From JAAZLS01 sp964463285 (GTDB lineage Bacteria > Bacillota > Dethiobacteria > DTU022), in assembly GCA_964463285.1 (NCBI GenBank), contig CAYXBB010000028.1, positions 1 through 23,954 on the forward strand: a DNA stretch of 23,954 nt, written 5' to 3'. Shown here piece after piece: positions 1 through 7,833 of the stretch (its first letter is position 1; each line of letters begins with the position of its first letter). The notes below the pieces were generated by a model that had not been told where the DNA came from, searched no databases, and worked only from the letters and a program-made list of their open reading frames with translations. Both the position numbers and the translations under genes were made by a program.

Positions 1-1
1 T

Positions 2-67
2 GCCGCAGAGGGCATGATAAAATACGGCATACTATATGGGATAAGCGCGGTGGGGTTACTGCTTTGA
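2..67 (+). CDS. 3' end of an unidentified upstream gene, possibly a membrane protein
   Basis: This frame is open from the window edge to a TGA at 65-67. It reads as a 21-residue tail that is strongly hydrophobic near its end (GILYGISAVGLLL), as in a membrane segment. Its stop overlaps the TTG at 64-66 that I propose as the hisD start, a typical coupled junction. It does not resemble the C-terminus of HisG, the usual neighbour of hisD. A second frame is also open here, from 1 to 84, so the assignment is weak. Confidence 0.3.
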   Translation, partial: AAEGMIKYGILYGISAVGLLL

Positions 68-1354
68 CCAATCTATTCATTTGATCAATTTAAACAACGC
101 AAAGATTATTTTTTTTTAGACAGGTTCCCAGAGCAGAGAGAGACGGTTAACCGGATCATCGAGCGGGTTCGAAGAGAAGGGGATTCTGCGCTAAAGGCTT
201 TAACCAGTTCCCTGGACGGGGTGAAACTTTCCGAACTTAAAGTTACTGCTGAAGAGATAGATCGGGCTTGTTCGGAAATTGCTCCCGATTTAAAGAAGTC
301 TATCTGCCAGGCCAAAGAGAACATCTTGCGTTTTCATCGCCGTCAGCTTCCCTCCTCCTGGTGGGAACCGGGAGGAGGATGGCTGATGGGCCAGCGGTTC
401 ATCCCCATAAAATCAGCGGGCATTTATGCTCCCGGGGGAACCGCCTGTTATCCTTCCTCAGTCTTGATGACCGCGGTACCGGCTTTGCTGGCCGGAGTGG
501 AGCGGATTCTGTTATGTACACCTCCCGATAGTTCGGGAAAGGTTAATCCGCTTGTTTTACTGGCAGCCCGGGAGTCAGGGGTGCAGGACATATTCAAGAT
601 CGGGGGCGCTCAGGCGATCGCTGCCATGGCTTATGGAACCGAGACCGTCCCCCGGGTAGACAAAATTGCCGGACCCGGCAATATCTACGTAACCCTGGCT
701 AAGAAGGAAGTGTTCGGACAGGTAGGGATTGACCTACTGGCCGGGCCCAGCGAATTGCTGATTGTAGCCGACGAACAGGCTGACCCGGTCTTTGTTGCCG
801 CTGATCTTCTTGCCCAGGCGGAGCATGACCTAATGTCCAGGGTGTTTTTGGCTACCACCAGCCGACGGATGGCAGATGAGGTTCTGTCGCAGCTGGAAAA
901 ACAACTGGGCTTGCTTTCTCGAAAGGAAACGGTTAAGCGTTGTTTGTTGGATAACGGGGCGATTGTACTGCTCGCTTCTCTGGAGCAGTCCTGGGAGCTG
1001 TCCAACTGGCTGGCTCCGGAACACCTGGAGTTACATTTTGTCGACCCCTGGCGTTACCTGGATCGTTTTAAAAATGCGGGAACCATTTTTTTGGGACCCT
1101 ATTCCTCATCGCCTTTGGGAGACTACTGGGCAGGTTCAAATCATGTTCTGCCTACTGGGGGCACCGCTCGCTATGCCTCTCCCTTGGGAGTTATGGATTT
1201 TATAAAGTACTCCCAGATTGTTTACTATTCTCCGGAAGCTGCTTGCCGGGCAAGGGCCTCAATTGAAATCCTGGCTCGGCAAGAGGGGTTGGAGGCCCAT
1301 GCCCGGGCGGTATCGATAAGGGGGGAAGATTTTGGAACGCACAGCCCAGATTGA
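64..1354 (+). CDS. hisD: Histidinol dehydrogenase with an anomalous 5' end
   Basis: HisD catalyses the last two steps of histidine synthesis, the NAD-dependent oxidation of histidinol to histidine. It is a cytosolic zinc enzyme. Numbered from the GTG at 221, the zinc ligands are Q199 and H202 (AQAEHD), D301 (GDYWAGSNH) and H360. The catalytic pair is E267-H268 (APEHLE). Starting at 221 gives 377 residues, about 50 short of the family. The missing N-terminus is visible in the same frame upstream (FFLDRFPEQRETVNRIIERV, from about 110), but this frame has no ATG, GTG or TTG between its stop at 65-67 and 221. A TTG at 64 lies about 8 bases after a GTGGGG ribosome-binding site. It would join this frame if one T of the TTT at 80-82 were removed, giving about 430 residues. 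A sequencing error, real frameshift or ATC start at 71 are alternatives. The 3' end overlaps hisB by 23 bases. Confidence 0.9.
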
Positions 1355-1922
1355 ACGAAAAACCCTGGAGACGGATGTTGTGCTTGAGTTATCTATTGCC
1401 GGGAGTGGTAAAGCAAAGCTGGATACCGGGGTGCCGTTTTTGGAACATATGCTGATCTTATGGTGCCGGCATGGTTTTTTTGACCTGCAGGTAAATGCCG
1501 GAAGCGATTCGGAAATGGATTTTCACCACCTGGTAGAGGATGTCGGCCTCTGCCTGGGGCGGGCCTTGAATAGGGCATTGGGGAACAAGGAAGGGATAAA
1601 CCGCTATGGATCCAGCCTGGTGCCGATGGATGATGCTTTGGCCTTGGCGGTGGTGGATTTTTCCGGGCGCCCCTATCTGCACTATGAGGTGGACCTGCCA
1701 CCCGGAAAGGTAGGGGATCTGGATCCGGAATTATTTCGGGAATTCTGGCAGGCAGTGGTAAACGAAGGGCGGTTTAATCTTCATTTAAAGACCTTTCACG
1801 GGTATAACAAACATCACCTGATGGAAGCGATATTTAAATCCGCCGGCCGGGCGATGAACGAGGGCTCTTCTTTCTGTCGCGGTATAACCGGCCCCCTTTC
1901 ATCCAAGGGTTGTCTGGATTAG
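1332..1922 (+). CDS. hisB: Imidazoleglycerol-phosphate dehydratase
   Basis: HisB converts imidazole glycerol phosphate to imidazole acetol phosphate. It is the stand-alone dehydratase (196 residues) without the histidinol-phosphatase domain of the enterobacterial fusion, and hisJ downstream supplies that activity. The two manganese-binding repeats are present as DFHHLVED (H65, H66, E69) and NKHHLMEA (H161, H162, E165). H39 (FLEHML) and H47 are also conserved. FLEHML carries E where most relatives have D. The end PLSSKGCLD matches the family. The start is a TTG behind GGGGGAAG and lies inside the hisD 3' end, so translation is probably coupled. The next gene, hisA, is only 10 bases away, and the hisH usually found here is missing. 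Confidence 0.95.
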   Translation: MERTAQIERKTLETDVVLELSIAGSGKAKLDTGVPFLEHMLILWCRHGFFDLQVNAGSDSEMDFHHLVEDVGLCLGRALNRALGNKEGINRYGSSLVPMDDALALAVVDFSGRPYLHYEVDLPPGKVGDLDPELFREFWQAVVNEGRFNLHLKTFHGYNKHHLMEAIFKSAGRAMNEGSSFCRGITGPLSSKGCLD

Positions 1923-1932
1923 GGGTGAGTAA

Positions 1933-2655
1933 ATGATAGTCATACCGGCCATCGATTTGCGCGGCGGGCAGTGTGTTCGCCTCTACCAGGGGGATGTGAA
2001 CCGGGAAATGGTATATAGCCCGGATCCGGTGGAGGTAGCCCGGCAATGGGAGAACCTGGGGGCCAGGCTGCTGCATATAGTTGACCTGGACGGAGCCATC
2101 ACCGGAAGCTCGCTTAATGCCACGGCCATTGCCCGTATCGGCAACACTGTAAAAATCCCTTTTCAATTTGGGGGAGGGATCCGTTCTGGGGAGGCGCTCA
2201 GGCGGGCATTGGAATTAGGTGCCATGCGGGTAATCCTGGGGACAGTAGCGGTAAAGCAGCCGGATTTAACCTTAAAGCTGGCCGAGGAATATAAAGAACG
2301 TATTTTAATCAGTGTTGATACCCGTCTCGGGAAGGTAGCGGTTAAAGGATGGACTGAAAACTCAGATCTGGATACGTTGGAACTGGCCCGCCTGGTGGAG
2401 GGGTGGGGAATTCGGGAAATAGTATATACCGATATCCAAAGAGACGGCACGCTTCATGGCCCTGATTTACAGGGTATAGAGAATATTTTGAAGCATACCT
2501 CACTTTACATACAGGTGGCGGGGGGAATTTCCTCCCGGGAAGATTTAGTTTCCCTTAAGCCTTACCGGGAGCGGATCAGGGGGGTAATTATCGGGCAGGC
2601 CCTTTATACAAACCGTCTGACGTTGCCGGAGGCTATAGAAATAATAGATTCATGA
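1933..2655 (+). CDS. hisA: ProFAR isomerase (phosphoribosylformimino-AICAR-phosphate isomerase)
   Basis: HisA carries out the Amadori rearrangement of ProFAR to PRFAR, the substrate of the HisH-HisF synthase. At 240 residues it has the normal length of this half-repeat (beta/alpha)8 barrel. The catalytic aspartates are D8 (IPAIDLRGG) and D129 (ISVDTRLG). Phosphate-binding glycine motifs lie at QFGGGIRSG (about 78-86) and VAGGISS in the second half. The GVIIGQALY strand is also typical. The start is an ATG behind GGGGTGAG. HisF is a close paralogue, but D129 in an SVDTR context, IPAIDLRGG and the AVKGW segment favour HisA. The following gene is hisI rather than hisF, which is unusual in such a tight operon. 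Confidence 0.95.
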   Translation: MIVIPAIDLRGGQCVRLYQGDVNREMVYSPDPVEVARQWENLGARLLHIVDLDGAITGSSLNATAIARIGNTVKIPFQFGGGIRSGEALRRALELGAMRVILGTVAVKQPDLTLKLAEEYKERILISVDTRLGKVAVKGWTENSDLDTLELARLVEGWGIREIVYTDIQRDGTLHGPDLQGIENILKHTSLYIQVAGGISSREDLVSLKPYRERIRGVIIGQALYTNRLTLPEAIEIIDS

Positions 2656-2679
2656 TACCAATCAGGAAATGAGGCAGAT

Positions 2680-3048
2680 ATGGCAACAGAAAGCGGTTAT
2701 CACCAGAGTTCCATAAAATTGGAGGATCTAAAATATGGCCCGGAGGGGCTCATACCGGCAGTAATACAGGATGCCCATACCCTGGCAGTGCTAATGGTGG
2801 CATACATGAACCGGGAATCGCTTGGCAGGACTCTTCGAGACTGGAAAGTTTGGTTCTGGAGCCGCAGCCGCCGGGAATACTGGTTAAAGGGCGGCACCTC
2901 GGGTAATATTTTGGTGGTACAAGCTATCTATTACGATTGCGATGCGGATACTTTGCTGGTAAAGGTTATTCCCCAGGGAGACGGGATAGCCTGTCATACC
3001 GGGCGTTACTCCTGCTTTCATAACCTGCTGGCCGGGGAGGAACCATGA
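2680..3048 (+). CDS. hisI: Phosphoribosyl-AMP cyclohydrolase, single domain
   Basis: HisI opens the adenine ring of phosphoribosyl-AMP to give ProFAR, two steps before HisA's product is used. The 122-residue protein is the cyclohydrolase domain alone. The HisE pyrophosphohydrolase domain that is fused in many bacteria is absent, so hisE must lie elsewhere. Visible motifs are GLIPAVIQD, WFWSRSRREYW, KGGTSGN, DCDADTLL and ACHTGRYSCF. The zinc cysteines are C87, C105 and C112. The start is an ATG preceded by GAGGCAG. The stop overlaps the hisJ start as ATGA, so the two are probably translationally coupled. Confidence 0.95.
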   Translation: MATESGYHQSSIKLEDLKYGPEGLIPAVIQDAHTLAVLMVAYMNRESLGRTLRDWKVWFWSRSRREYWLKGGTSGNILVVQAIYYDCDADTLLVKVIPQGDGIACHTGRYSCFHNLLAGEEP

Positions 3049-3857
3049 TTGATTATCATATCCACACCTCGCTTTGCGGCCATGCCGGTGGAACTATGTA
3101 CCAGTACCTGGTTTCGGCCATGGAGAAGGGTATAAAAGAGATCGGGTTTGCAGATCACTTTCCCCTGCCCCTATTGGGATATACCCCCCGGCATAAGGTA
3201 ACCATGGAACCGGAGGAGCTGGAGGGCTACATGGCGGAAGTTCGCAGGCTAAGCGGCCTCTTTTCCGGAATTACGGTCAGGCTAGGAGTGGAAGTGGATT
3301 ATTTGCCCGGAAAAAGCTCTGTAATTGCAGACCGGCTTTCCGGGTACCCCTTTGATTTTGTTATTGGTTCGGTACATTTTATAAATGGTTGGGATTTCAC
3401 CCATCCTGCCCGGGCCGGGGAATACGAGAATAAGAATCCGCGGGAACTTCGGGAACTTTATGATGCATATTTTAACCTGGTTTGGGAGGCCTGTCGTAGC
3501 GGGCTCTTTGATATTTTAGGTCATGTTGATATAATTAAAAAGTTCGGGTATGTTCTGCCTGAAGCGGAGATGGAAGCATATTATGTGAAAACCGCTCGGG
3601 TACTCAAGCAGACCGGTACCTGTCTGGAGCTTAACACTGCCGGCCGGGATGCTCCGGTGAAGGATTTTTATCCCGGGCGCCGTGGCCTGGAGATCTTTTT
3701 TCAAGAAGGGGTGCCGGTTACCCTTGGCTCCGATGCCCATGCCCCCGGGCAGGTGGGACGTTATTTCACCGAGGCGGCAAAATTATTTCGTCGAGTCGGT
3801 TATAGGCAGCTGGTCGGGTTTTCCCGGCGCCGCCAAATTCCTATAGATCTGGGGTGA
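3045..3857 (+). CDS. hisJ: Histidinol-phosphatase of the PHP family
   Basis: HisJ dephosphorylates histidinol phosphate to histidinol, the HisD substrate. It is the PHP (polymerase and histidinol phosphatase) metal-dependent type found in Firmicutes, unrelated to the HAD-type domain of E. coli HisB. The 270 residues carry the metal-ligand set in order: D3/H5/H7 (DYHIHTSLCGH), H38 (FADHFPL), E83 (GVEVDYLPG), H111 (GSVHF), H160 (GHVD) and D230/H232 (GSDAHAPG). It overlaps hisI by ATGA and ends the histidine operon, with an intrinsic terminator about 33 bases downstream. PHP phosphatases vary in substrate, but the operon context makes the histidine role very likely. Confidence 0.93.
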   Translation: MIDYHIHTSLCGHAGGTMYQYLVSAMEKGIKEIGFADHFPLPLLGYTPRHKVTMEPEELEGYMAEVRRLSGLFSGITVRLGVEVDYLPGKSSVIADRLSGYPFDFVIGSVHFINGWDFTHPARAGEYENKNPRELRELYDAYFNLVWEACRSGLFDILGHVDIIKKFGYVLPEAEMEAYYVKTARVLKQTGTCLELNTAGRDAPVKDFYPGRRGLEIFFQEGVPVTLGSDAHAPGQVGRYFTEAAKLFRRVGYRQLVGFSRRRQIPIDLG

Positions 3858-3890
3858 TGGCTATTACCCTTCCCGGCAAGGTTTTTGTAG

Positions 3891-3912
3891 AAACGCCTGG
3901 CGGCGTTTTTTT
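3891..3912 (+). terminator. Intrinsic terminator after the histidine operon
   Basis: AAACGCC (3891-3897) pairs perfectly with GGCGTTT (3902-3908) around a TGGC tetraloop, and the T-run continues to 3912. The position, 33 bases after the hisJ stop, separates the his genes from aroC. Confidence 0.85.
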
Positions 3913-3993
3913 GATGATTTACCTAACTGATGTCGCGGGCGCAAAAAAGGTGACAGCAACTCCGTTCCCGTGCCACCAGGGAGGTGGAGAGGA

Positions 3994-5181
3994 TTGAGGT
4001 ATTTAAGCAGCGGGGAATCTCACGGGCCTTGTTTAACGGCTATAATCGAGGGATTGCCGGCCGGGCTTTCTCTCACCGCCGCAGAAATAAATAGCGATTT
4101 AACCCGCCGCCAGCAGGGATACGGGCGGGGGGACAGGATGAATATAGAACGGGACCGGGTGGAGATCCTGTCGGGGCTGCGTTTCCACCGAACCCTGGGC
4201 AGCCCGTTGACCTTGAAAATAGCCAACCGGGATTGGGAGAACTGGCGCCGTGAGATGGCTGCGGAAGGAGAGCCCCCCCCCGGTGCGGCCATCCTTACCC
4301 GACCCCGGCCGGGGCATGCCGATCTGGCCGGGGGAACCAAGTACAACCAGCGGGATCTGCGCAACATATTAGAGCGTTCCAGTGCTCGGGAGACAGCAAT
4401 CCGGGTGGCGGTGGGCAGTGTGGCCCGGAAACTGCTGCAACATTTTGGAATGAAGGTATACAGCCGGGTGTTGTCCATCGGCCCGGTGAAGGCAGCCGAA
4501 CAGGTTGCCGGGAAACCCTGGCCTGTTTTGCAAATCGAGCGATCACCGGTAAGGTGTGCTGATCTCCAGGCAGAAAAAGCCATGATGGAGGCTATCGATC
4601 GTGCCCGTCGGGAAGGCGATACCCTGGGAGGAACATTTGAAATAACCGTTACCGGGGTTCCGGCGGGCCTGGGAAGCCATGTCCACTGGGATCGCCGGCT
4701 GGATGGCCGTTTGGCCCGAGCGGTGATCAGTATCCAGGGGATAAAAGGAGTGGAGCTGGGGGAGGGGTTTGCCGCCGCATTTAGCCCCGGCTCCCGGGTT
4801 CATGATCCGATCATTTACGATCCTGCAATCGGGGTAACCCGTCCCTCTAACCGGGCGGGAGGGCTGGAAGGAGGAATCACCAACGGCCGACCTCTGGTAC
4901 TCCGGGCAGCCATGAAGCCCATCCCTACCCTGGTCTCGCCCCTGCCCAGCATAGATTTGGATACCGGAGAAACGGTGCCGGCGGCCGCAGAGAGATCCGA
5001 TGTTTGTGCCGTACACTCGGCCTCGATCGTGGCGGAGGCTGCGGTAGCCTGGGAACTGGCGGTGGCATTTCGAGAAAAATTCTCCGGAGATTTTCTGGAA
5101 GAGCTGGAGACCGGGTTCAAATTTTACCTAGAGCACCTGCGCCGTTACCTGCGAGGTTCAGGGACGGACCATAAAACCTAG
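3994..5181 (+). CDS. aroC: Chorismate synthase
   Basis: AroC makes chorismate from EPSP, the last step of the shikimate pathway, using reduced FMN as catalyst. The start chosen is the TTG at 3994. It sits 6 bases after GGGAGGTGG and gives the family N-terminus LRYLSSGESHGP. An in-frame GTG at 3970 would add eight residues not seen in the family and has no ribosome-binding site. The protein is 395 residues, slightly long but normal. Signature motifs are GESHGPCLTAIIEGLPAGL near the start, RRQQGYGRGDRM, TRPRPGHADLAG with KYNQRD, SSARETA, and RSDVCAVHSASIVAEAA near the C-terminus. It follows a terminator, so it probably has its own promoter, which I could not identify. aroB follows after an 83-base structured spacer; aroK, often between them, is absent. 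Confidence 0.95.
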   Translation: MRYLSSGESHGPCLTAIIEGLPAGLSLTAAEINSDLTRRQQGYGRGDRMNIERDRVEILSGLRFHRTLGSPLTLKIANRDWENWRREMAAEGEPPPGAAILTRPRPGHADLAGGTKYNQRDLRNILERSSARETAIRVAVGSVARKLLQHFGMKVYSRVLSIGPVKAAEQVAGKPWPVLQIERSPVRCADLQAEKAMMEAIDRARREGDTLGGTFEITVTGVPAGLGSHVHWDRRLDGRLARAVISIQGIKGVELGEGFAAAFSPGSRVHDPIIYDPAIGVTRPSNRAGGLEGGITNGRPLVLRAAMKPIPTLVSPLPSIDLDTGETVPAAAERSDVCAVHSASIVAEAAVAWELAVAFREKFSGDFLEELETGFKFYLEHLRRYLRGSGTDHKT

Positions 5182-5194
5182 GTTTCCCCCCACC

Positions 5195-5243
5195 GGGCCA
5201 GGAATGGCCTAGATCAAAGACAGTCCTATTTTGCAGGACTGTC
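5195..5243 (+). repeat. Tandem stem-loops in the aroC-aroB spacer
   Basis: Two hairpins lie side by side. GGCCA (5196-5200) and TGGCC (5205-5209) enclose a GGAA tetraloop. GACAGTCC (5219-5226) pairs perfectly with GGACTGTC (5236-5243), and T5227-A5235 adds a ninth pair. CCTAGG occurs on both sides (about 5178-5183 and 5245-5250). There is no T-run, so this is not a normal terminator. The second hairpin looks like a dispersed palindromic (REP-like) unit or an mRNA processing and stabilising structure. Copy number cannot be judged from one window. Confidence 0.5.
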
Positions 5244-5264
5244 CCCTAGGAGGCACGGATATCT

Positions 5265-6425
5265 TTGAAAAGATCTGATCCGGAGGCGGCCAACCTGGAA
5301 CAAACAGTGACCATACGCTGCTCCGGTCACAGCTACCGGGTTTATATAAAATCAGGTATACTGGATGAGCTGGGAACATTGATGAAGCACATACTGCCCG
5401 CCGGCCGGGCCCTGCTGATTACCGATCGGCAGGTGGATGCCCTGTACGGAGAGCGCTGTCGCCAATCGCTTGTTTCCGCCGGTTGGACGGTTAACACTGC
5501 GGTAATCACTCCCGGAGAGAGTTCAAAAAACCTTTCTGAAGCGGCCGGGCTTTACGAGGCGGCTTTGGATTCCGAACTGGACCGGTTTTCGCCGGTGGTG
5601 GCCCTGGGCGGGGGAGTGGTGGGTGACCTGGCCGGGTTCGTGGCAGCCACCTTTATGCGAGGGGTACCGCTGATCTCCGTTCCTACCACTCTGCTGGCTC
5701 AGGTTGACAGCAGTGTGGGGGGGAAAGTAGCCGTAAACCATTCTCGAGGCAAAAACCTAATCGGCACATTTTATCAACCCCGCCTGGTGGCTGCCGATCC
5801 CGAGGTTTTGATAACCCTGTCGGACCGAGAACGTCGGGCTGCCCTGGCTGAAATCATCAAGTGTGCCCTGATCGGCAACCACAATTTTTTTAAATGGCTG
5901 GAATCTTGTCTGGATCAAATTTTAAAGAGCGATCGCTCGGCAGTTGCCCGGGCGGTTGCCTTTTCGGTGCAGTTTAAAGGAGGGGTGGTAGGGCGGGATG
6001 AGCGGGAAAATGATCACCGCCGGATCCTTAACTTTGGCCATACCCTCGGGCATGCCCTGGAGGCTTCTACCGGCTACCGTTATTATTTGCACGGGGAGGC
6101 GGTTTTAATCGGCCTGGCTGCGGCAGTGGAGCTTTCCCGGCGCCTGGAATTGTTGGAACCCAAAGCTGCCGAAGAAGCCCTGAGGCTGATCTCCCGGGTG
6201 GGCTTTCGCCCGCCTCCCCCCGGATTAACCGGGGCGGCAGTAAGGGATAAGCTGAAATACGATAAGAAGCGCCGCCGGAACAAGTTGGTTTTTGTGTTGT
6301 TGGCCTCATTTGGAAAAGCGGTAGTCACCTCCCGGGTAGATGGGGAGTTAATCAAGGGCTTGATTCGGGAATACCTCCAGGGAGAAGGCCTGTTTGAAAG
6401 TATTTCCGGTACAGGCCGCCCGTAA
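5265..6425 (+). CDS. aroB: 3-dehydroquinate synthase
   Basis: AroB cyclises DAHP to 3-dehydroquinate, the second step of the shikimate pathway, using NAD and a divalent metal. The 386 residues show the NAD-binding GGGVVGDLAG (115-124), PTTLLAQVDSSVGGK (140-154) and the metal ligands E196 (AEIIK), H259 (FGHTLGHALE) and H276 (LHGEAV). KYDKKRRRNK near the C-terminus is also conserved. The start is a TTG about 11 bases after AGGAGG. The first 12 or so residues are not conserved in the family, so a slightly later start is possible. It is probably co-transcribed with aroC. Confidence 0.94.
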   Translation: MKRSDPEAANLEQTVTIRCSGHSYRVYIKSGILDELGTLMKHILPAGRALLITDRQVDALYGERCRQSLVSAGWTVNTAVITPGESSKNLSEAAGLYEAALDSELDRFSPVVALGGGVVGDLAGFVAATFMRGVPLISVPTTLLAQVDSSVGGKVAVNHSRGKNLIGTFYQPRLVAADPEVLITLSDRERRAALAEIIKCALIGNHNFFKWLESCLDQILKSDRSAVARAVAFSVQFKGGVVGRDERENDHRRILNFGHTLGHALEASTGYRYYLHGEAVLIGLAAAVELSRRLELLEPKAAEEALRLISRVGFRPPPPGLTGAAVRDKLKYDKKRRRNKLVFVLLASFGKAVVTSRVDGELIKGLIREYLQGEGLFESISGTGRP

Positions 6426-6457
6426 AGTATTTTATGCTATTTACAGGCAACTAGCAG

Positions 6458-6489
6458 CAGGATTGGGCTTGCACAAGCAGAATATCCTG
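6458..6489 (+). other. Stem-loop in the aroB-secD spacer
   Basis: CAGGAT (6458-6463) pairs with ATCCTG (6484-6489). Inside, GCTT (6467-6470) pairs with AAGC (6475-6478) around GCAC. A GC-rich dyad, CCCGG / CCGGG, follows near 6546-6562. Neither has a T-run. I find no convincing terminator or promoter in the 160-base spacer, so secD may be read from aroB or from a promoter I do not recognise. Confidence 0.4.
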
Positions 6490-6585
6490 TAAAGATCAAT
6501 TCCGGATGGCCGGACAACTTTTTTCTACAGGCCCCGGCTCAAGGGCCCGGCCACCCGCCGGGTATTTCAGGTAAAGGGAGGGTTT

Positions 6586-7833
6586 ATGATCAGTACGGTC
6601 AAATCAAGAAAGCCAAACGCTTTCTATACGGTAGTATTTATCCTGATTTGTTTGCTGCTGTTGGGTTCTTGCTATCTGGTAGCGGTCAAGGCCAATCAAG
6701 GTATCCGGCGGGGATTGGATATCGCCGGAGGGCTTTACGTGTTATTGGAAGCGGAAACTACCGGAGATGAACAAGTTGATGCCGATGTTATTGAACGGGC
6801 TATCGCCATTATCAGAATGCGGGTGGATGATTTGGGGGTAGCCGAGCCTTCGATTATTCCCCAGGGGACGAAGCGGATCCGCATCGAACTTCCCCAGGTT
6901 GACAATGCAGAACAGGCCCGGGAAATAATCGGGAAAACCGCTCTGCTTACCTTTACCGGGCCCGATGGAGAAAAAATTGTAACCGGAGCCCATCTTAAAT
7001 CAGCGATTGCCGCAAGACACCCTCAGACCGGGCAGCCGATAGTGAGCATTGAATTTGATGAAACCGGCTCAAAACTGTTTGCCGAGGCTACCGGCAAATA
7101 TTTGGGCCAGCCTATCCATATCAGTCTGGATCAGGAGATTATTTCCGATCCGGTAATAAGAAGTGTTATCCCCGACGGTTCGGGTTATATTGAGAGCCCG
7201 AATTTTACCTTTGAAGAGGCGGCTCACCTGGCCCTGCTGCTTCGAAGCGGGTCCTTGCCCCTGGAATTTAAAGAGCTGGAAACCCGTCTGATCGGGCCCA
7301 CATTGGGTCAACGCACTGAACAGATAAGTATGGCCGCCGCTGCGGTGGGTCTGGCGGCAGTGGCACTTTATATGCTGTTGTTTTACCGGTTTTCCGGGGT
7401 AATTGCCGGAGTAGGTCTGGCTTTTTATCTGACCCTGGCTCTGGGGACGCTAATGCTTCTTCCCGGTTATACCTTGACCTTGCCCGGCATGGCCGGTCTG
7501 GTCCTTTCCATCGGAATGGCGGTAGATGCCAATGTAATTATCTTTGAGCAGATAAAAGAAGAGCTGCGCCTGGGGCGCACTATCCGCACCGCCCTGGAAA
7601 ACGGATTCAAAAATGCCTTCCGGACCATACTTGACTCCAACGTAACCACGATTATCGCTACCGTGGTGCTGTTTCTTCTGGCCAGCGGACCGGTTAAAGG
7701 GTTTGCAGTTACTTTGTTTATCGGTATTTTGGCCAGCATGATCACCGCGGTGTTTTTAGCCCGCTTTTTATTGCGGCTGGCTTTTAAAGCAGGAATTATT
7801 CGCAGCACCTCTTACCTGGGGGTGAGATCATGA
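6586..7833 (+). CDS. secD: Protein translocase subunit SecD
   Basis: SecD works with SecF in the cytoplasmic membrane to pull exported proteins out of the SecYEG channel using the proton gradient. The 415 residues comprise an N-terminal membrane helix (about 12-34), the conserved GLDIAGGLYVLLEA just outside it, an extracytoplasmic P1-type domain (about 50-245) and five C-terminal helices of the RND type. The C-terminal half carries AVDANVIIFEQIKEE and DSNVTTII, the motifs linked to proton transport. The size matches the separate-subunit SecD of clostridia rather than the fused SecDF of Bacillus. The start is an ATG after AAAGGGAGG. Its stop overlaps secF as ATGA. Confidence 0.96.
   Translation: MISTVKSRKPNAFYTVVFILICLLLLGSCYLVAVKANQGIRRGLDIAGGLYVLLEAETTGDEQVDADVIERAIAIIRMRVDDLGVAEPSIIPQGTKRIRIELPQVDNAEQAREIIGKTALLTFTGPDGEKIVTGAHLKSAIAARHPQTGQPIVSIEFDETGSKLFAEATGKYLGQPIHISLDQEIISDPVIRSVIPDGSGYIESPNFTFEEAAHLALLLRSGSLPLEFKELETRLIGPTLGQRTEQISMAAAAVGLAAVALYMLLFYRFSGVIAGVGLAFYLTLALGTLMLLPGYTLTLPGMAGLVLSIGMAVDANVIIFEQIKEELRLGRTIRTALENGFKNAFRTILDSNVTTIIATVVLFLLASGPVKGFAVTLFIGILASMITAVFLARFLLRLAFKAGIIRSTSYLGVRS

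Noticed and set aside
109..117. Run of nine T in the hisD 5' region as a slippage site
   Set aside because: The correct HisD frame is already open on both sides of the run, so no shift is needed there. The frame problem lies upstream, near 80-82.
4020..4583. Long minus-strand ORF opposite aroC (187 residues)
   Set aside because: It lies wholly within a well-supported gene, has a biased, domain-free composition and no ribosome-binding context. It is a GC-driven shadow.
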